DNA of 64,000 bases from Simplicillium sp. C3G150-2 (GCA_022702485.1 JAJIYY010000006.1:1922001-1986000), one strand, 5' to 3'; positions 47,388 through 58,568 are shown, counted from the stretch's first letter. The notes: generated by a model not told the origin, from the letters alone. Program-made: numbers and translations.

Positions 47388-49001
47388 ATGAACGGCAACT
47401 CATCCGCTAACGATATCGCTAACAAAACACTGGTTGGATGGATAGATGGCGGTACTGATCGAGGTACGCTTGACATCCTCTATGCCAGCTGTGTAACTAT
47501 TATCCTTTGCATCTGGGTGTCAACGTACCCCAATGTGCCGGCTCCCAGCGACCGCTGGTACCACCGGATCATTGACAAGGCGAATTTGGCTGCGATTGGA
47601 GCCCTCAGCCCAGACCTGTTATTTGCGCTTGCTCTCGGCCAGTATAGCAGCGCGAAACGCAGTATCAAGGTCTTTTCATCTATTCATCATGACATCAGCA
47701 CTTCGAGTTTACTAACAAATAGCAGGCTTTCAAGACGGAGTGGCCCGACCGACCATGGACTATCACACATGCCTTTTACGCGGACATGGGAGGGTTTCGC
47801 ATAACATCCGACCGCGACACGTACAGTATTCCTGTAAATTCTCGACAATTACTGTATCTGATAAAATATAAACACGTTGCATTTCCAAGCATAACGAAAG
47901 AAGCTCTGACTGAGATGAGCTCTGGAGACGCCTTCTCCAAGTAGGAAATCTCGCCTTGGAGAGAAGATGCAAGTTCATTGCTAAATTCATTACAGGGTCA
48001 TCGTGATTTGGCAAGTCGTGTGGTTCGTTATCACTACCATCACACGCCTGGCAAACGGTCTTCCCATTACCACCCTCGAGGTTACTGCATTTATTTACGC
48101 TGTGATGATGGTCGCAACTTCGATGGCATGGTTCCAGAAGCCTCAGATTACCGTTTCGACGTTCCTTCCACTTGTCAGTGGCATGTCTTTCGAGGATGTA
48201 AGACAGTGTGCACAACAAACTGTGAGTGTGCCGCACAGCGCTTCATGATTTCAGCTCGGCTCAATCTAACAATATATCTAGACACATCCAGCCATGACAG
48301 ACTGGCACGAGACCCCATTAGACTTCATATGGAAAAGAGGCGCTTTAAAGATTGATAAAGACTGGCAATTTGCAAGCCGTCTCAGCCATCAACTATGCAT
48401 CCCACTCTTCACCCGCCTACCCGGGCGACCTTGGGTTCGGATGCCCTCCGACATATGGATCCAACCTAAAGTCGCTGTGGCGGTGCCTGCCACGGTCCTG
48501 CAGATTCCGTTTTCGCTGTCCTTTCTTTGGGCATGGGATTTCCATTTTGCTTCAAAGACGGAGCAGATCTTGTGGAGATCTTCAGCAGTCTTCCATGCGG
48601 TGTACATCTGGTTCATCACTCTACACTACATGTATTATCTCAGGAAACCACCCACTGCCCAGGCATCGAATGCGCTTCCACAGTCGAATCCAATCATACA
48701 GCCCCCAAAAGATGAATTTCAAGTTGGGGAATCTCCGCATAGAATCCCTAACCACCGTCCAAAGAAGGAGCACAGCCGCCTCAACAGGATCAAACGACAC
48801 ATTGCGCGGTGGCGGAATACGACACCCACTCAAGATCCTGACCATCACATGTCATTGCGTTGGTCGTGTTGCATCTTGACTCTGACGCTTTTGTACAGTC
48901 TTGCTCATATTTTCATCGGTATTGAGGATTTCATCTCATTAAGATCACAGCCAGCGGATATTTACAGAACGCCAGGTGAATATTTTCCTCTCATAAACTA
49001 G
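47388..49001 (+). CDS. Multi-pass membrane protein of a fungal family of unknown function
   Basis: Four exons (47388-47669, 47726-47940, 47996-48221, 48282-49001; introns 55-60 bp, CTAAC-type branch points) give 480 residues from the first ATG. Family landmarks: GWIDGGTDRGTLDILYASCV followed by a first membrane helix, NVPAP, a second helix around LAAIGALSPDLLFALALGQY, TITHAFYADMGGFRI, IVIWQVVWFVITTITRLANG and the LPITTLEVTAFIYAVMMVAT helix, then WFQKPQ. Two or three further helices follow near 320-370 and 445-465, with a basic cytosolic loop (NHRPKKEHSRLNRIKRH) between. Such proteins are abundant in ascomycetes; none has a known role. The start is doubtful: the frame is open 53 codons further upstream and encodes CLFLFIVILTRSWHA, which looks like a signal peptide, preceded by ACG and no ATG. 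Translation from ACG, or a start lost by mutation, is possible. Confidence 0.8.
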
Positions 49002-49114
49002 GCATTGTTTTGCAATAGACCATTTAGACAGCTTCTTGGATATTTGTCGATTTCATATGATTTGGATCAATTAAACCACTCTAGAAAACTGCTGCAAATC
49101 CCGGTGAACGCAGC

Positions 49115-51069
49115 CTAAGCTGCTGTGCAAAGTCTTCCATCACCGCGCTGCTTCCATCGGTCATTGCCTACACAAGGAGCGCACCAAAACACATCGGTCG
49201 GGTCAACGGTTCTCTTGATTTGGACAAGTCTCTCGTAATTTGACCCCCAGAAGGCATGTGGCAGGTCGGGCTCAAACGGCGATGCCTGCAGAACCAGCAT
49301 TAGTCTCACGTAGGTCTTGAGGTCTCACAGGAATCAACAACTTACTTCATTGAGGTATGATCCAGAGCCAGGGCTCAGGTCTCTGATCGGCTGGAAAGCA
49401 TCATTCAAGGTCTTCACCGCATTGTCCGAAGCTGTTTTGTTGAAGGGTTCGAAAATTTGAGCGCCGTCTGTTTCCCTTGATTAGTCTGACTCGTATCTCT
49501 TACGAGAGCAGTGCAACTCACATGAATGAACATAAGCCTTTCGCCAGGCAGGGTTGACAGCGTCACTGCCGCCCGCTGGTTGGGCATTCTGTACTCCCTT
49601 GCCACCCAAAAGAAACAAGGCAAGCCTGCCGACATCACTAGAAGCGTTCCAAAGGACATTACCGATGGTCTTCTCGTCTCCTGTGAGGAAGCTGTCACCA
49701 AGCAGGCGAGAGGCGAGCCACACGCTGTGGCCTGTAGGATCTTCGTCATAGTTTGCGCTGACCCAAGAGTAAAAAGAGGGATACTCCTGGGCAAGTACAA
49801 ACATCTTGGCTTCTCCCTTCCATCGCTGAACGATGGTGTCGTTGAGCGGCTTAAAGATCTTCTGCGCCTCAGCAGCTCCTTGATCCTGCACAACAAACTT
49901 TCCAAGCATGCCAGCAATTTGGGGTGGCAAACCAGTGCCCGGTGGCAGCGGGTTTTGCAAATTTGGACCTACGTAGCTGTATCCGGACACTCCAGAATTC
50001 ATGAGATATGGAATCTGCGACGCGATGTATCCGATAACATCTGGGAGGATGGGGTCTCCAGGCTTTGCAAGGACAATGAGTCCGACTTGTGTCGTCCTTG
50101 GTGACGGAAAGGTCTTCATCGTCATTGACGTGATGACCCCGAAAGTAGAACCGCCACCGCCTCGAAGGGCCCAGAACAGATCTTGGTTCTGGTCTTGGTT
50201 AACTGTGAGGATTTCACCACTGGCAGTCACGACTTCCATTTCCAAGATGTTGTCAGCAGCAAGACCATAGCGAGGCGAAAGTGCAGAATGACCCCCTCCT
50301 GTAACGTAGCCTCCTACACTGACAGTTCTCGCCAAGCCACCGATGGCAGTCTCGTTAAACTTATCGGTGGCTTTGTAGATGTCATCCAGTGTAGTGCCAC
50401 CGCCAACGGTAATGGCGCTGCCCCTGAGAACCGTGCCAGATCCCCCAAGTGTAAACGCATCGGCATGATGTTCAATGCTGTTCAAATGATGCACCCAGAT
50501 AGAAAGAGTGCCGGGTGCAATGGAACGGCCGAGATAATCATGGCCGCTGCTCTTAACATTCAGTCGGACATTGTTTGTCCGCGCTGATTACGTCGTAAGT
50601 GTCTTTTCCGCAATATTTTCAAAAATGTTAGCTTACCAAAGTCAATACCGATCTTGACGTGAGATGAAGTTGTCGCGTTGATAACGTAGGCAGGATATCC
50701 CTCTGAGCTGCAAGGATCGTTCTGATCTGGCAGACAAGTGTAGTTTGTGAACTGGTCACTCATGACAGAAACCGGGTTGTTCACATGGAAGTCGAAAGTG
50801 GTCCATTCCTTGGCCAAAGTAGGACATTGCCCGTCCTGGAAGTTCTTCTGGCCAGGATGACACACCCCTCCCGGAGGAGGGGGTTGTAGCAAGTTGCCAT
50901 CAAGCGTGCTGTTCAGCGCCGTCCACACCTGTGCTGCCGGCCAGGAATCGTCCCCCGGGTAAGCCTTGCACCCAGAATCTGAGACCTTTAATGGGCCTGC
51001 AGATCCGCAGAGGGCCGCGACAGCAATTCCCAAGGAAAGCGAGACCTTCATAGCAGAATCCCGCGGCAT
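49115..51069 (-). CDS. Secreted BBE-type FAD-linked oxidase
   Basis: Four exons (51069-50637, 50583-49522, 49467-49346, 49285-49115; introns 53, 54, 60 bp) give 595 residues, typical for secreted fungal members. Signal peptide MKVSLSLGIAVAALCGSAG (second Met, 51051) or seven residues longer from the first ATG at 51069. PCMH-type FAD fold: VRLNVKSSGHDYLGRS with His about 159 as the likely covalent flavin link, GGLARTVSVGGYVTGGGHS, LAADNILEMEVVTASGEI, DLFWALRGGGGSTFGVIT. The Cys of the bicovalent class is replaced (GLARTVSVGG), so flavin attachment should be single. C-terminal BBE segment FWGSNYERLVQIKRTVDPTDVFWC. Family members oxidise alkaloids, sugars or polyketide alcohols and ring-forming C-H bonds using O2. 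Several N-glycosylation sequons (NSTL, NYTC, NATT, NETA, NKTA) fit secretion. First gene of the proposed cluster, divergent from the hydrolase. Confidence 0.93.
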
Positions 51070-52066
51070 TGTAGTATCCTCGGTGGAGAAGTCCTTCTGT
51101 GTCACTCAAAGGTGATTGTAGACTCTTGTCCACGTAGTAAACAAGGTGAGAACAGCGAGTACTTCAAAGCCTGTAACCCAAGGCGTCTCAGTGCCCTATT
51201 TAAACCAAATTCAGAGGCAAAAGGCCAGAAAATGTGATTGCTCCAGCCGATTTTTTCAAGGATCCTTCTTGCCGCCAGGATCATGCGGTTGGCTCCCTGA
51301 CGTTACATCCATGGCTGTATTGGGAAAGGTCCGAGCAAGGAAGTATGCACGATCATAATGCTCCGAAGGGCACGAACGATATCATTGGTTTTAATGAATC
51401 CTTCCGATAAAAATAGTTGCGAAAAAAGGATCTGTATGCATGTTGGTTCGGGACGTGGCACGCATACTGCGCCAGTGCCCGCAAAAGGAGCTAGCTTGCC
51501 CGTAGTCTCCCCCAAACTGGGTCATCTTCCCGCTTGAGGCGTCACTGCAATTAAGGTGGGCTGGGCCGTGATGGGGGCTAAATTGCTTCTGGAGATGTTG
51601 CCTTCTTACCCTTCTGCGCCTCCGACCCCGAAGAGAATGGTTACTCTTGCGTTGATGCGTATCAATGCTGCTCTTTGGGTAATCATTGAAGTACCATAAC
51701 CAGGTGGCTCAGGGCCATGACATACTCTGTAGTTTACTATCACCATTCGCCCCGACGGTCTCCTCGAATAGCCAAGAGCTCTGACCTGAAGGCATTTTCA
51801 TTTTCTCAGACATATCCAGATCGGAATTCCTACGCGCTCGTAGAGCCGGCCAGTTATTTTTGGGATGAACTCTTTCAGAGGCGCTTAGGATTGCTTAGTG
51901 GGGGAACATCGTCATCATCACTCCAGTCGGCTATATCCATCAACCAAGTCGCCGTTTCCCAAAAGCATGCCCTCGCTTAAGCATGCCTACATAGATGTCA
52001 CTTACCCCAGATTTCTTTCGTCTCATTTGACTTTATTGTTTCTAACAATTATACTCTCTATTCAAC
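51070..52066. promoter_or_regulatory. Shared divergent promoter of BBE oxidase and hydrolase
   Basis: About 1 kb between two genes transcribed away from each other. CCGCGG occurs at 51061-51066, at the very start of the BBE oxidase, within TCCCGCGGCATTGTA, which resembles TCCCGCGGATTGTA in the promoter duplication at 60165. No other clear site. The open frames here are short. Confidence 0.4.
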
Positions 52067-53158
52067 ATGGCGTTCTACGACCTAAATAAGTTTGATCACA
52101 AGACGATCGTCACCAAGCCTTACGATCTGACTTACAGCTACTACGTCTCGCCTGGATTCAAGGCCGCCCGCGATGAAGGTAGCCTTCCCACTCTAGTCTT
52201 CGCCCATGGCTATCCCGACGATGCATTCATGTGGGAAATGGCCCTGCCTCACTTCTCCCAAAAATACCCAATCATTGTCTTGGATTTGCTGGGATTCGGC
52301 GGCTCTTCCAAGCCGACCGAGTGGAACAGATACAACTACAAGCAACAAGCAGACTCGATTGCGCAAATCCTCGACAGCGAAGGAGTGCAAGACAATGTTA
52401 TCCCAATTGGCCACGATTGGGGCTCTGGTACCATGCAGCGCTTCTACCTCTACCACAGAGAGCGCTGCGTGGGCTTAGTGCTGTTGTCGCTGGCTTACCA
52501 GCTCCCAGACCCGGAGCCGTTCAATCTAGACGAAGCCAATGTGAAGACCGCGAAGCGATTCGGATACCCCCAATGGGAGTACTGGAATTTTTTCACGGCC
52601 CCAGACGCACCAAAGGTCATGAAGGAGGACCTCAAGCGCTTTTTCGAAGTCAACAACGGATTCCTCGCCTCTCCCGACCCTGCGGAGAACGGACGCGACA
52701 TCTGGATGCGAGAGATGTTCTGTGTGGAGAATGGCATGAGCGACTATATGCGCAGACAGGGCAAATACAAGGACTTCACTGTGCAACTCAAGCCGTACCC
52801 GAACGGCGAGCGGACCCTGCAGCGCTTCATCGATCGGCTTTCGCGCGATGGTCTAGAGGGCCCTGTTTGCTATTATCATGCTCTGAAGCATAATACCATG
52901 ATCGAGGATGAGCGCTTGCTTTGCAAGTCTGAGGATAGAAGAGAACAGAAGATCGACGTTCCGCTCTTGTATATTGGCCAGACTGGAGACTGGGTGTGCA
53001 GAACAGATCTGATGAGCGATGCGCAGAAGCTTGGGTTGGTTCCTGATCTGGAAGAACGCGTTATTGATGCTGGTCATTGGGTTCTGTATGAGAAACCCGA
53101 GGAGGTTGCAAATACGATTCAGGAGTGGCTGTCGAGGAGATTCCCAGCAAAGGCCTGA
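52067..53158 (+). CDS. Alpha/beta hydrolase, epoxide-hydrolase-like
   Basis: Single exon, 363 residues, no signal peptide, so probably cytosolic. Oxyanion-hole motif HGYPDD at 47-52 (the HG-x-P of epoxide hydrolases and haloalkane dehalogenases), nucleophile Asp117 in GHDWGS, acid Asp308 in GQTGDW and His337 in AGHWV. Tyr pair CYYH at 269-270 sits where epoxide hydrolases keep a ring-opening Tyr; a second candidate is Tyr172 in the cap. An Asp nucleophile with cap tyrosines favours epoxide hydrolysis over ester cleavage. The first 30 residues resemble those of other fungal epoxide-hydrolase-like enzymes. The gene shares its promoter region with the secreted oxidase and would open an epoxide made by a cluster oxidase or taken up from outside; this link is inference. 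The C-terminal PAKA is not a convincing peroxisomal signal. Confidence 0.9.
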   Translation: MAFYDLNKFDHKTIVTKPYDLTYSYYVSPGFKAARDEGSLPTLVFAHGYPDDAFMWEMALPHFSQKYPIIVLDLLGFGGSSKPTEWNRYNYKQQADSIAQILDSEGVQDNVIPIGHDWGSGTMQRFYLYHRERCVGLVLLSLAYQLPDPEPFNLDEANVKTAKRFGYPQWEYWNFFTAPDAPKVMKEDLKRFFEVNNGFLASPDPAENGRDIWMREMFCVENGMSDYMRRQGKYKDFTVQLKPYPNGERTLQRFIDRLSRDGLEGPVCYYHALKHNTMIEDERLLCKSEDRREQKIDVPLLYIGQTGDWVCRTDLMSDAQKLGLVPDLEERVIDAGHWVLYEKPEEVANTIQEWLSRRFPAKA

Positions 53159-53381
53159 AAGGCAAGAAGTGCTTCCTAGAATAACGCGATCTCTGATATG
53201 TACGTACTTAGCAAATAACGCCAATATATTCCTGTATTACCTACCAATGCTGCTCAAGGGGCGCCCGGCCATCATATTCATGCAATGGCTCAAACCCAGT
53301 GAGGAACCCTGCGTCGCCCATGCGATACATGTCATCACTTCCCCAACGGCCCTCAATATCGTCAAGAGCAAATAAGGTGAG

Positions 53382-53982
53382 TCTTTTGAGAAATTTATCT
53401 TCGGCTATTTCAACATCACCTTCGAGCCCCCTCCGAAAAAGAAATCATGGAAACACAGATTGAACTGCTGCCGAAGAAGGTACTCAAAGAACTTCAAATG
53501 AAGTGGCGCAACTGCCAGGCCAAGGGCAAAGAGCAACAATTTGACCCTAAGAAGCCGACCAGACTCACCATATGAAGCATTCCCACCGTGGAGGGAGTCA
53601 TCAGTAGAGATTCTGAAAAATCTTTGGAATGTCAAATCAATGACCTTGGAACGAAAACGAGTTGAATAATAGCCTTGTCAAGACAGGAGAAATAAAGAAA
53701 GCTATGTCATTTGTGCAATCTTTGAAGAAGCGCCTTGCAGCTGGGGAGGCATTGGAAATTGTTACAGAGCTGAACCTTCCGTTCAATGAACAGGAAACTC
53801 TGAGGCAGATGTTCCCTGGATTAATTCGGCCAGCTGGACTGAAGTCATGCGAAATCTGCCTCGTGGAAAGCGGCTCTGGCTTGAACATTTTGGATCGAAG
53901 CAAGAAGCAAATCACGTCGCCTATCGCAGAGAATGCTGTCCCGGGTGCTCCCACATTCTTGTTTGAGAACATAGATGCATGA
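53382..53982 (+). pseudogene. Frameshifted 3' fragment of cytosolic leucyl-tRNA synthetase
   Basis: Three consecutive frames carry pieces that line up, in order, with the C-terminal region of fungal cytosolic LeuRS. Frame 1: KGKEQQFDPKKPTRLTI, ending at TGA (about 53572). Frame 2: AFPPWRESSVEILKNLW and TLERK, ending at TGA/TAA. Frame 3: KTGEIKKAMSFVQSLKKRL, FNEQETLRQMFPGLIRPAGL and the terminal ENAVPGAPTFLFEN. Weaker similarity (LRNLSSAISTSPSS) begins near 53382. The usual enzyme exceeds 1,000 residues; the catalytic core, editing domain and anticodon-binding helices are absent here. Two frameshifts, in-frame stops and no start mean it cannot make a synthetase, although the last 106 codons are still open and well preserved. 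There is no sign of intron removal or a poly(A) end that would show retroposition. It lies between the hydrolase and the Zn2Cys6 gene, with the genuine LeuRS presumably elsewhere. Confidence 0.8.
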
Positions 53983-54719
53983 AATGTTTGACCGTTTACT
54001 AAAATCGCTATAGAATATCACTTAATAATATGTCTGGTCCTTACTATTCGCTCTTGGAAACTCTTCTCGAACCTCCATACCTAACCCGAAACTACAAGCA
54101 ACCTCCTCCGTCCCTCACGTCCCGTCGTAGAATTCGCAAAGACAATTATACTATGCCCAGACTTTCGCCTCCTTCTCGCCAGTTCATTTTCTTAATGGCG
54201 GCTAGCCTAAATCTTGTCGGTCATATTGACAGCAGGTCGCATCCCAATTAAACAATATGATACGAAACCTTGATTGACCAGGGCCTAGACAAAGAGATTA
54301 GGCATATTCTACTGCTGGAGCTTGGCGTGGAACAGCTACAGCAGGGGGTAGGCTACAGCAAAGTCGACTACAGCGGGTGCTCGGAGACAAATTTTAGTGC
54401 AGTTCAGCGGCGATCAGAACTATAAATAATTTAGTGTTCTATTACGGAGACTCTCGTACGCCCTGGCCGCGTAACCTCTGGGCGGCATGTAGCCCATTGG
54501 TGGCTTGACTCAGCGCCAAAACACCACGCATTGACAGGGTACTTTGACTCTACATTATTTAGTGTCCCCCTAGGCCAATTTATCACTTCAATTTGATGCA
54601 ATTTCCTTCAAGAAGAAATCGGAGAGAGGGCTGTTCTTTATCGCCGTCTCTGTATTAACTATTACGGGAAATAATACCCAACGCAGAATGTTACATTCGC
54701 CGTTACTGACTGCGCTCGG
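53983..54719. promoter_or_regulatory. Upstream region of the Zn2Cys6 regulator
   Basis: About 0.7 kb. At 54330-54385 CTACAGC/CTACAGCG occurs four times with variable spacing, recalling the CTACAG words of the minisatellite at 39606. No CGG pair with regular spacing stands out. Confidence 0.4.
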
Positions 54720-56403
54720 ATGAACATCTCCATACAGCAGCAGAGACTGCGGCTTCACCAGCCAGACATCGCAAAATCGACTTTGACGAACAAGTCGACT
54801 ACGAAGCGTTCCCGCGTCGTAGTTGCACAATCAAAGCGAGGATGTACGACTTGCAAGTATGTTGCCCTGTCTATATGATATTTAGGATTTTTGTCAGTAA
54901 CAATGCACTAACGGAGGCAGGACTCGTCGAGTGAAATGCGATGAGAATAAGCCGTTTTGTTGGCGATGTGTCAAAGCCGGTCGGCTCTGCGGTGGCTACA
55001 GCCATGAAACTGCTCTGCAATGCGCGATGCGAGATGGCGTTCAGATGGACAAGAATACGAATAGGCTAGTCCATCTTGCGTTCCATGTATTGTCACTGGA
55101 CATCAACGGCCAGCCCTTACGACATTCTCCCGTTTGGGGTTATTCATTTCTCCAATTGTGTAACTCAGTATCTTGTGTCAGGACTGCCGCTGCCGCATTT
55201 GGAGCTGCCTACGATACATCGCTTCAAGATTCTCAAAGAGATGCAGCTTCAGCTTGGAAATATTACGGAAAAGCCGTTCAGCAGCTTCGAAGCCACATCG
55301 CCGACGAGACCGCGTCTCCAGAGTCTCTGGCGATTGCGTCCATCACACTAGCTTGCGCCGAGAGCCTGAGTCAGCACGAACAAAACGCTTTTGTCCATCT
55401 TCACGGGGCTAGCCAGATCTTGGATAACGTCAACAAGAAATCACCGCCTTGCACTAACGCTGACACATTGGCAGCCGTCACGCAGGAGCTCTCCAACATT
55501 GGCATCTTAATCGCCAGCCACATTGTATCAGAAGTACCGAGTTTCTTGCAACTTGAACCTCAAAAAGCGAGTTGTGTTTCCACCGAGGTAGAGCAAGGGA
55601 CAAAAGCAGCTTTCTCCGCTTTGCGGAACGCATATCGGTTCATAGGAACCGCAACTCCTCGTCGATATATACATCCAAACTGGACAGATCTCGACCCTGA
55701 TTTGTGCCGTTATCGTGACGAAATTTTAGCTGAGCTTCGTTCAGCCGTCTCTGCCCTGCAAACATTGTCTGCACGTCTACAAATCGAGAGTCCGACAACG
55801 ACAATGAAGCTCGCCGAAGCAGAGACACTCGCGGACGTCTACTCCCTCTGTTGCCAGCTTTTACTGCCTCTCATTTTCATCTCATCTATTCACAGCGCTT
55901 ACGAAAACTATTATGATCGCTTTCATCATTTGTTCCAAGAAATTGTTCGACATGCTGCAGCATCATTGCGGCTGCGACAGCGTTTTAAAACCGGCGTTTT
56001 TAGCCGCTTCTCAGCAAGGCCCGGTATCCTCAGTCCTCTTTTTTTTGCGGCCATGAAATGCAGGGATAAGTCGTTGCGCAGCGTGGCAATTGACCTGATG
56101 AGAAGCATGGGTCGTGAAGGTCCTGCAGATGGACGCACAATGGCGGCAATAGCCACAAGACTAGCAGAGATTGAAAGTTTAGACATTGAGCTGAATAGGA
56201 ATTCTCATGATGCCTGCGACATCTTGGAAGAGCAAAGGGTTCATGGGTACGCCTTACAGACTCCGCCATCGTACCAACTCGGACGCCAGGAGCTTCAAAT
56301 TGAGTTGAGCAAACCGAATCCGCCTTTGTCGCGAGGATGGGGGCAGGCTGATTATTCAAAGGGGGAAAATTGGAAATTTTGGACAGAGACTCTATTTCTA
56401 TAA
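54720..56403 (+). CDS. Zn2Cys6 transcription factor, probable cluster regulator
   Basis: Two exons (54720-54856, 54921-56403; 64 bp intron) give 539 residues. The intron splits the zinc cluster KRGCTTCKTRRVKCDENKPFC, continuing WRCVKAGRLCGGY. All six Cys are present (42, 45, 52, 59, 62, 69) with standard spacing, as in GAL4-type DNA-binding domains that bind CGG half-sites, usually as dimers. The rest is a helical fungal-TF-type domain with leucine-rich stretches (for example ETLADVYSLCCQLLLPLIFI near 315). The start is the first ATG in the frame (MNISIQQQRL). The 50-60 residues ahead of the fingers are basic and Gln-rich. Its place among oxidoreductase, hydrolase and transporter genes makes a pathway regulator likely. 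The duplicated CCGCGG element at 60165 is a candidate target, by inference. Confidence 0.93.
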
Positions 56404-56875
56404 TTGTAAAAACAAAGCTCTTAAGTCGACACCTTCTAATCGTCGCTACTACTGCTATAGCTTATCTTGTGTTTGGCCCCTTTTCCGCGTCTCAAGAGAT
56501 GCCTTAGTATAAACAATATACTTATTAACTCCTATAGTTATATTAAACTTAGTTAGTTTATATTTACTTCTATTGTTACAATTACTAGCTAATTATTATT
56601 TAGCTAATCAAGAATGCTTCAAAGAATACTCCAATACAGTGGCTCAGCAGGATATTCTTACTTTGCAGCAGATAGTGCTGTTCCTCACACGAGAAGACGA
56701 AGAGGATCGGAGTTGTATACGGCAGTTCCAGGCTAAGCTAAGCGCAGTTAAGTCAGTTTTATTAAAATACATTTTGCTTATCGAGAGCTGATAAAACCAA
56801 GGGCTTGTCTCTACTTGGTAAGGCCGATGAAGCATCGCATTCCGCGCTCTTCGCAACATCAGAAATTACGTATTT
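56404..56875. other. AT-rich convergent spacer
   Basis: Between the 3' ends of the Zn2Cys6 and reductase genes. From 56500 to 56610 the DNA is strongly AT-rich with many TTA/CTA/TAG words, unlike its neighbours. A 72-codon open frame (56573-56791) runs through its edge. I recognise no domain, and the composition resembles decayed repeat DNA. Confidence 0.4.
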
Positions 56876-57992
56876 CTATGAGGAAGAAACCCCGCTGGTT
56901 TCGTTAATTCGCAAGACAAGTTTAGTTGCAGAAAGCTGGTTGGATTCCAGTATCTTCAAAGCATTTTCTAATCCATCCAATCCACCTGGGACCACTTGGT
57001 ATGGATGACCTCTTAGCAAGTCATCAGCCAACGCAAGCCCGATGTAGTGAAAGAATACGGCGCCAAACTCTCGATCGCCCTGCAGTTCCTGCTTTTCTCC
57101 ATGCACTGAAGGGATACTTGTCCAGATAACAGTAGCCCCGTTAGGATCCGATTTGGATCCAGTCATATCGTCAGTCTGCGTAGTCGCAATAACACCACCA
57201 GGAGCAAGGACCTTTCCGATGTTAGTGGTGCTCGATTTCTCCGAAACAGTGTCGAAGGCGTGCATGCAACCTCCTGCAGCCGCTTTGGACAGTTCTCGAA
57301 CGACATGGTCGTCACCGTTGCGGTAGTCAATGACGACGTCATCCTTGGTAGGGTCGAGAAGACGCTCAACAGTTGGTATTCCGCGACCAGCAACAGCAAT
57401 AATTGGGTGAATGTTAGACAGCTTGGCAAGCTTTATAGCAAAAGCGCCTACGGCAGTGGCACCTCCATATATTATAAGTGGCAACCGGGTTTTTGCTGGC
57501 CTCCAGGGCAGGGGTAATTGAAGTCTCTGGTATAGCCCAAGGGCAGCAGTCATCCCGGCAAGAGGGATAGTAGCAGCTTCTAAGTTGGCGGAGGCGTGTC
57601 AGCTGTTTTTACCTTATAGGTAGGAAAGTATAGAGTGCCAACATTCACTCACCTTCGAAAGATAAGGCAGCAGGAAGGTGAAAAGTTGAGGTTGCCCATG
57701 CCACAGCGAACTCAGCAAAGCTGCCATGAGGCGCGAGCATCTGATGCAACGCTGCAACTTTATCGCCCTTGTGAAATCCGGTAACACCTTGGCCCACGGC
57801 TTCAATATAACCAGCAATATCGTCGCCTTGGTTACTTGGTTCGCCTTTGATGAAAAGCTTGGGCATCTTCCAATCCTTTGGATTTGTGCCTGAGACAACA
57901 ACGCGGATCAGAACCTCGCCGGGACCAGGGTTAGGCCTCGGAGAATTGCGGATTTCGACGGCGAGATTCTTATCAATGAAAGCTTCCTTCAT
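56876..57992 (-). CDS. Medium-chain reductase (quinone/enoyl reductase type)
   Basis: Two exons (57992-57653, 57579-56876; 73 bp intron) give 347 residues. GroES-like N-terminal domain with GPGEVLIRVVVSGTNPKDWK at 24-43 and a GDDIAGYIEAVGQGVTGFHK block at 57-75, then a Rossmann domain with IIYGGATAVGAFAIKLAK (150-166) for NADPH. The Cys ligands of the structural zinc and the Cys/His of the catalytic zinc are missing, so this is a zinc-free MDR of the quinone-oxidoreductase, ToxD or trans-enoyl-reductase kind. These reduce C=C bonds of enones, quinones or polyketide intermediates with NADPH. The start is the only ATG near the family start (MKEAFI). Convergent with the Zn2Cys6 gene and in tandem with the second BBE oxidase, as expected for a tailoring enzyme. 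Confidence 0.92.
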
Positions 57993-58568
57993 TTTAGCTG
58001 CAGTCAATAATTAAATTTCAATATTGAATAGGTCTGTATGGGAGTGGATGACACCTGAATGCTCATCAACGAGTGCAGAAGTAAAAGTTAAATATCTGGG
58101 AGAAAATTGCGGAATTTGTATAGCACACTCATTCCGAGATTTCCACATCGCCGGACGCGGCGGCAACGATTTAAATTCCAGAACAACGCAAACCGTCCCG
58201 AAAGGCGCCGAACAAGTCTCCACACCATAGCGTCTCTATTTCCGTTAAAATAGGCAGGCAGTGGTAGCGTAACATCCACACAAGGAACGAGTATTATAAC
58301 AAACAACAGCCGACGCACTTAACATGTAGCATTTTATTATTGTATCTGGGTAATGTGCTCCCTTGAAGATTATATTGTTGACCCAGAAACTTCGTAAAGT
58401 GATGGGGGAATGACTATTCGCACAGGCTTCATTGCTGTTCGAGACAAAGCTTCATTATGAGCTCTCCTAACTAAACACCCAGGGCAAATACCAACTACAT
58501 ACCAACTGTTAGATCCACGAGCCACATTCGCAAGGTCCCTACGCCCCCTTTTAATCACTTCTTCAAAT
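57993..58568. other. Spacer between reductase and second BBE oxidase
   Basis: About 0.6 kb holding the reductase promoter and the oxidase 3' end. CGGACGCGGCGG lies at about 58153. No gene seen. Confidence 0.45.

Noticed and set aside
49526..50104. 192-codon plus-strand frame inside the secreted BBE oxidase
   Set aside because: Antisense to well-supported exon 2 of the oxidase.
53405..53982. Small intact gene at the LeuRS relic (106 codons open at the 3' end)
   Set aside because: The open part starts without an ATG at its natural boundary and is continuous with frameshifted upstream LeuRS homology, so a relic is the better reading.
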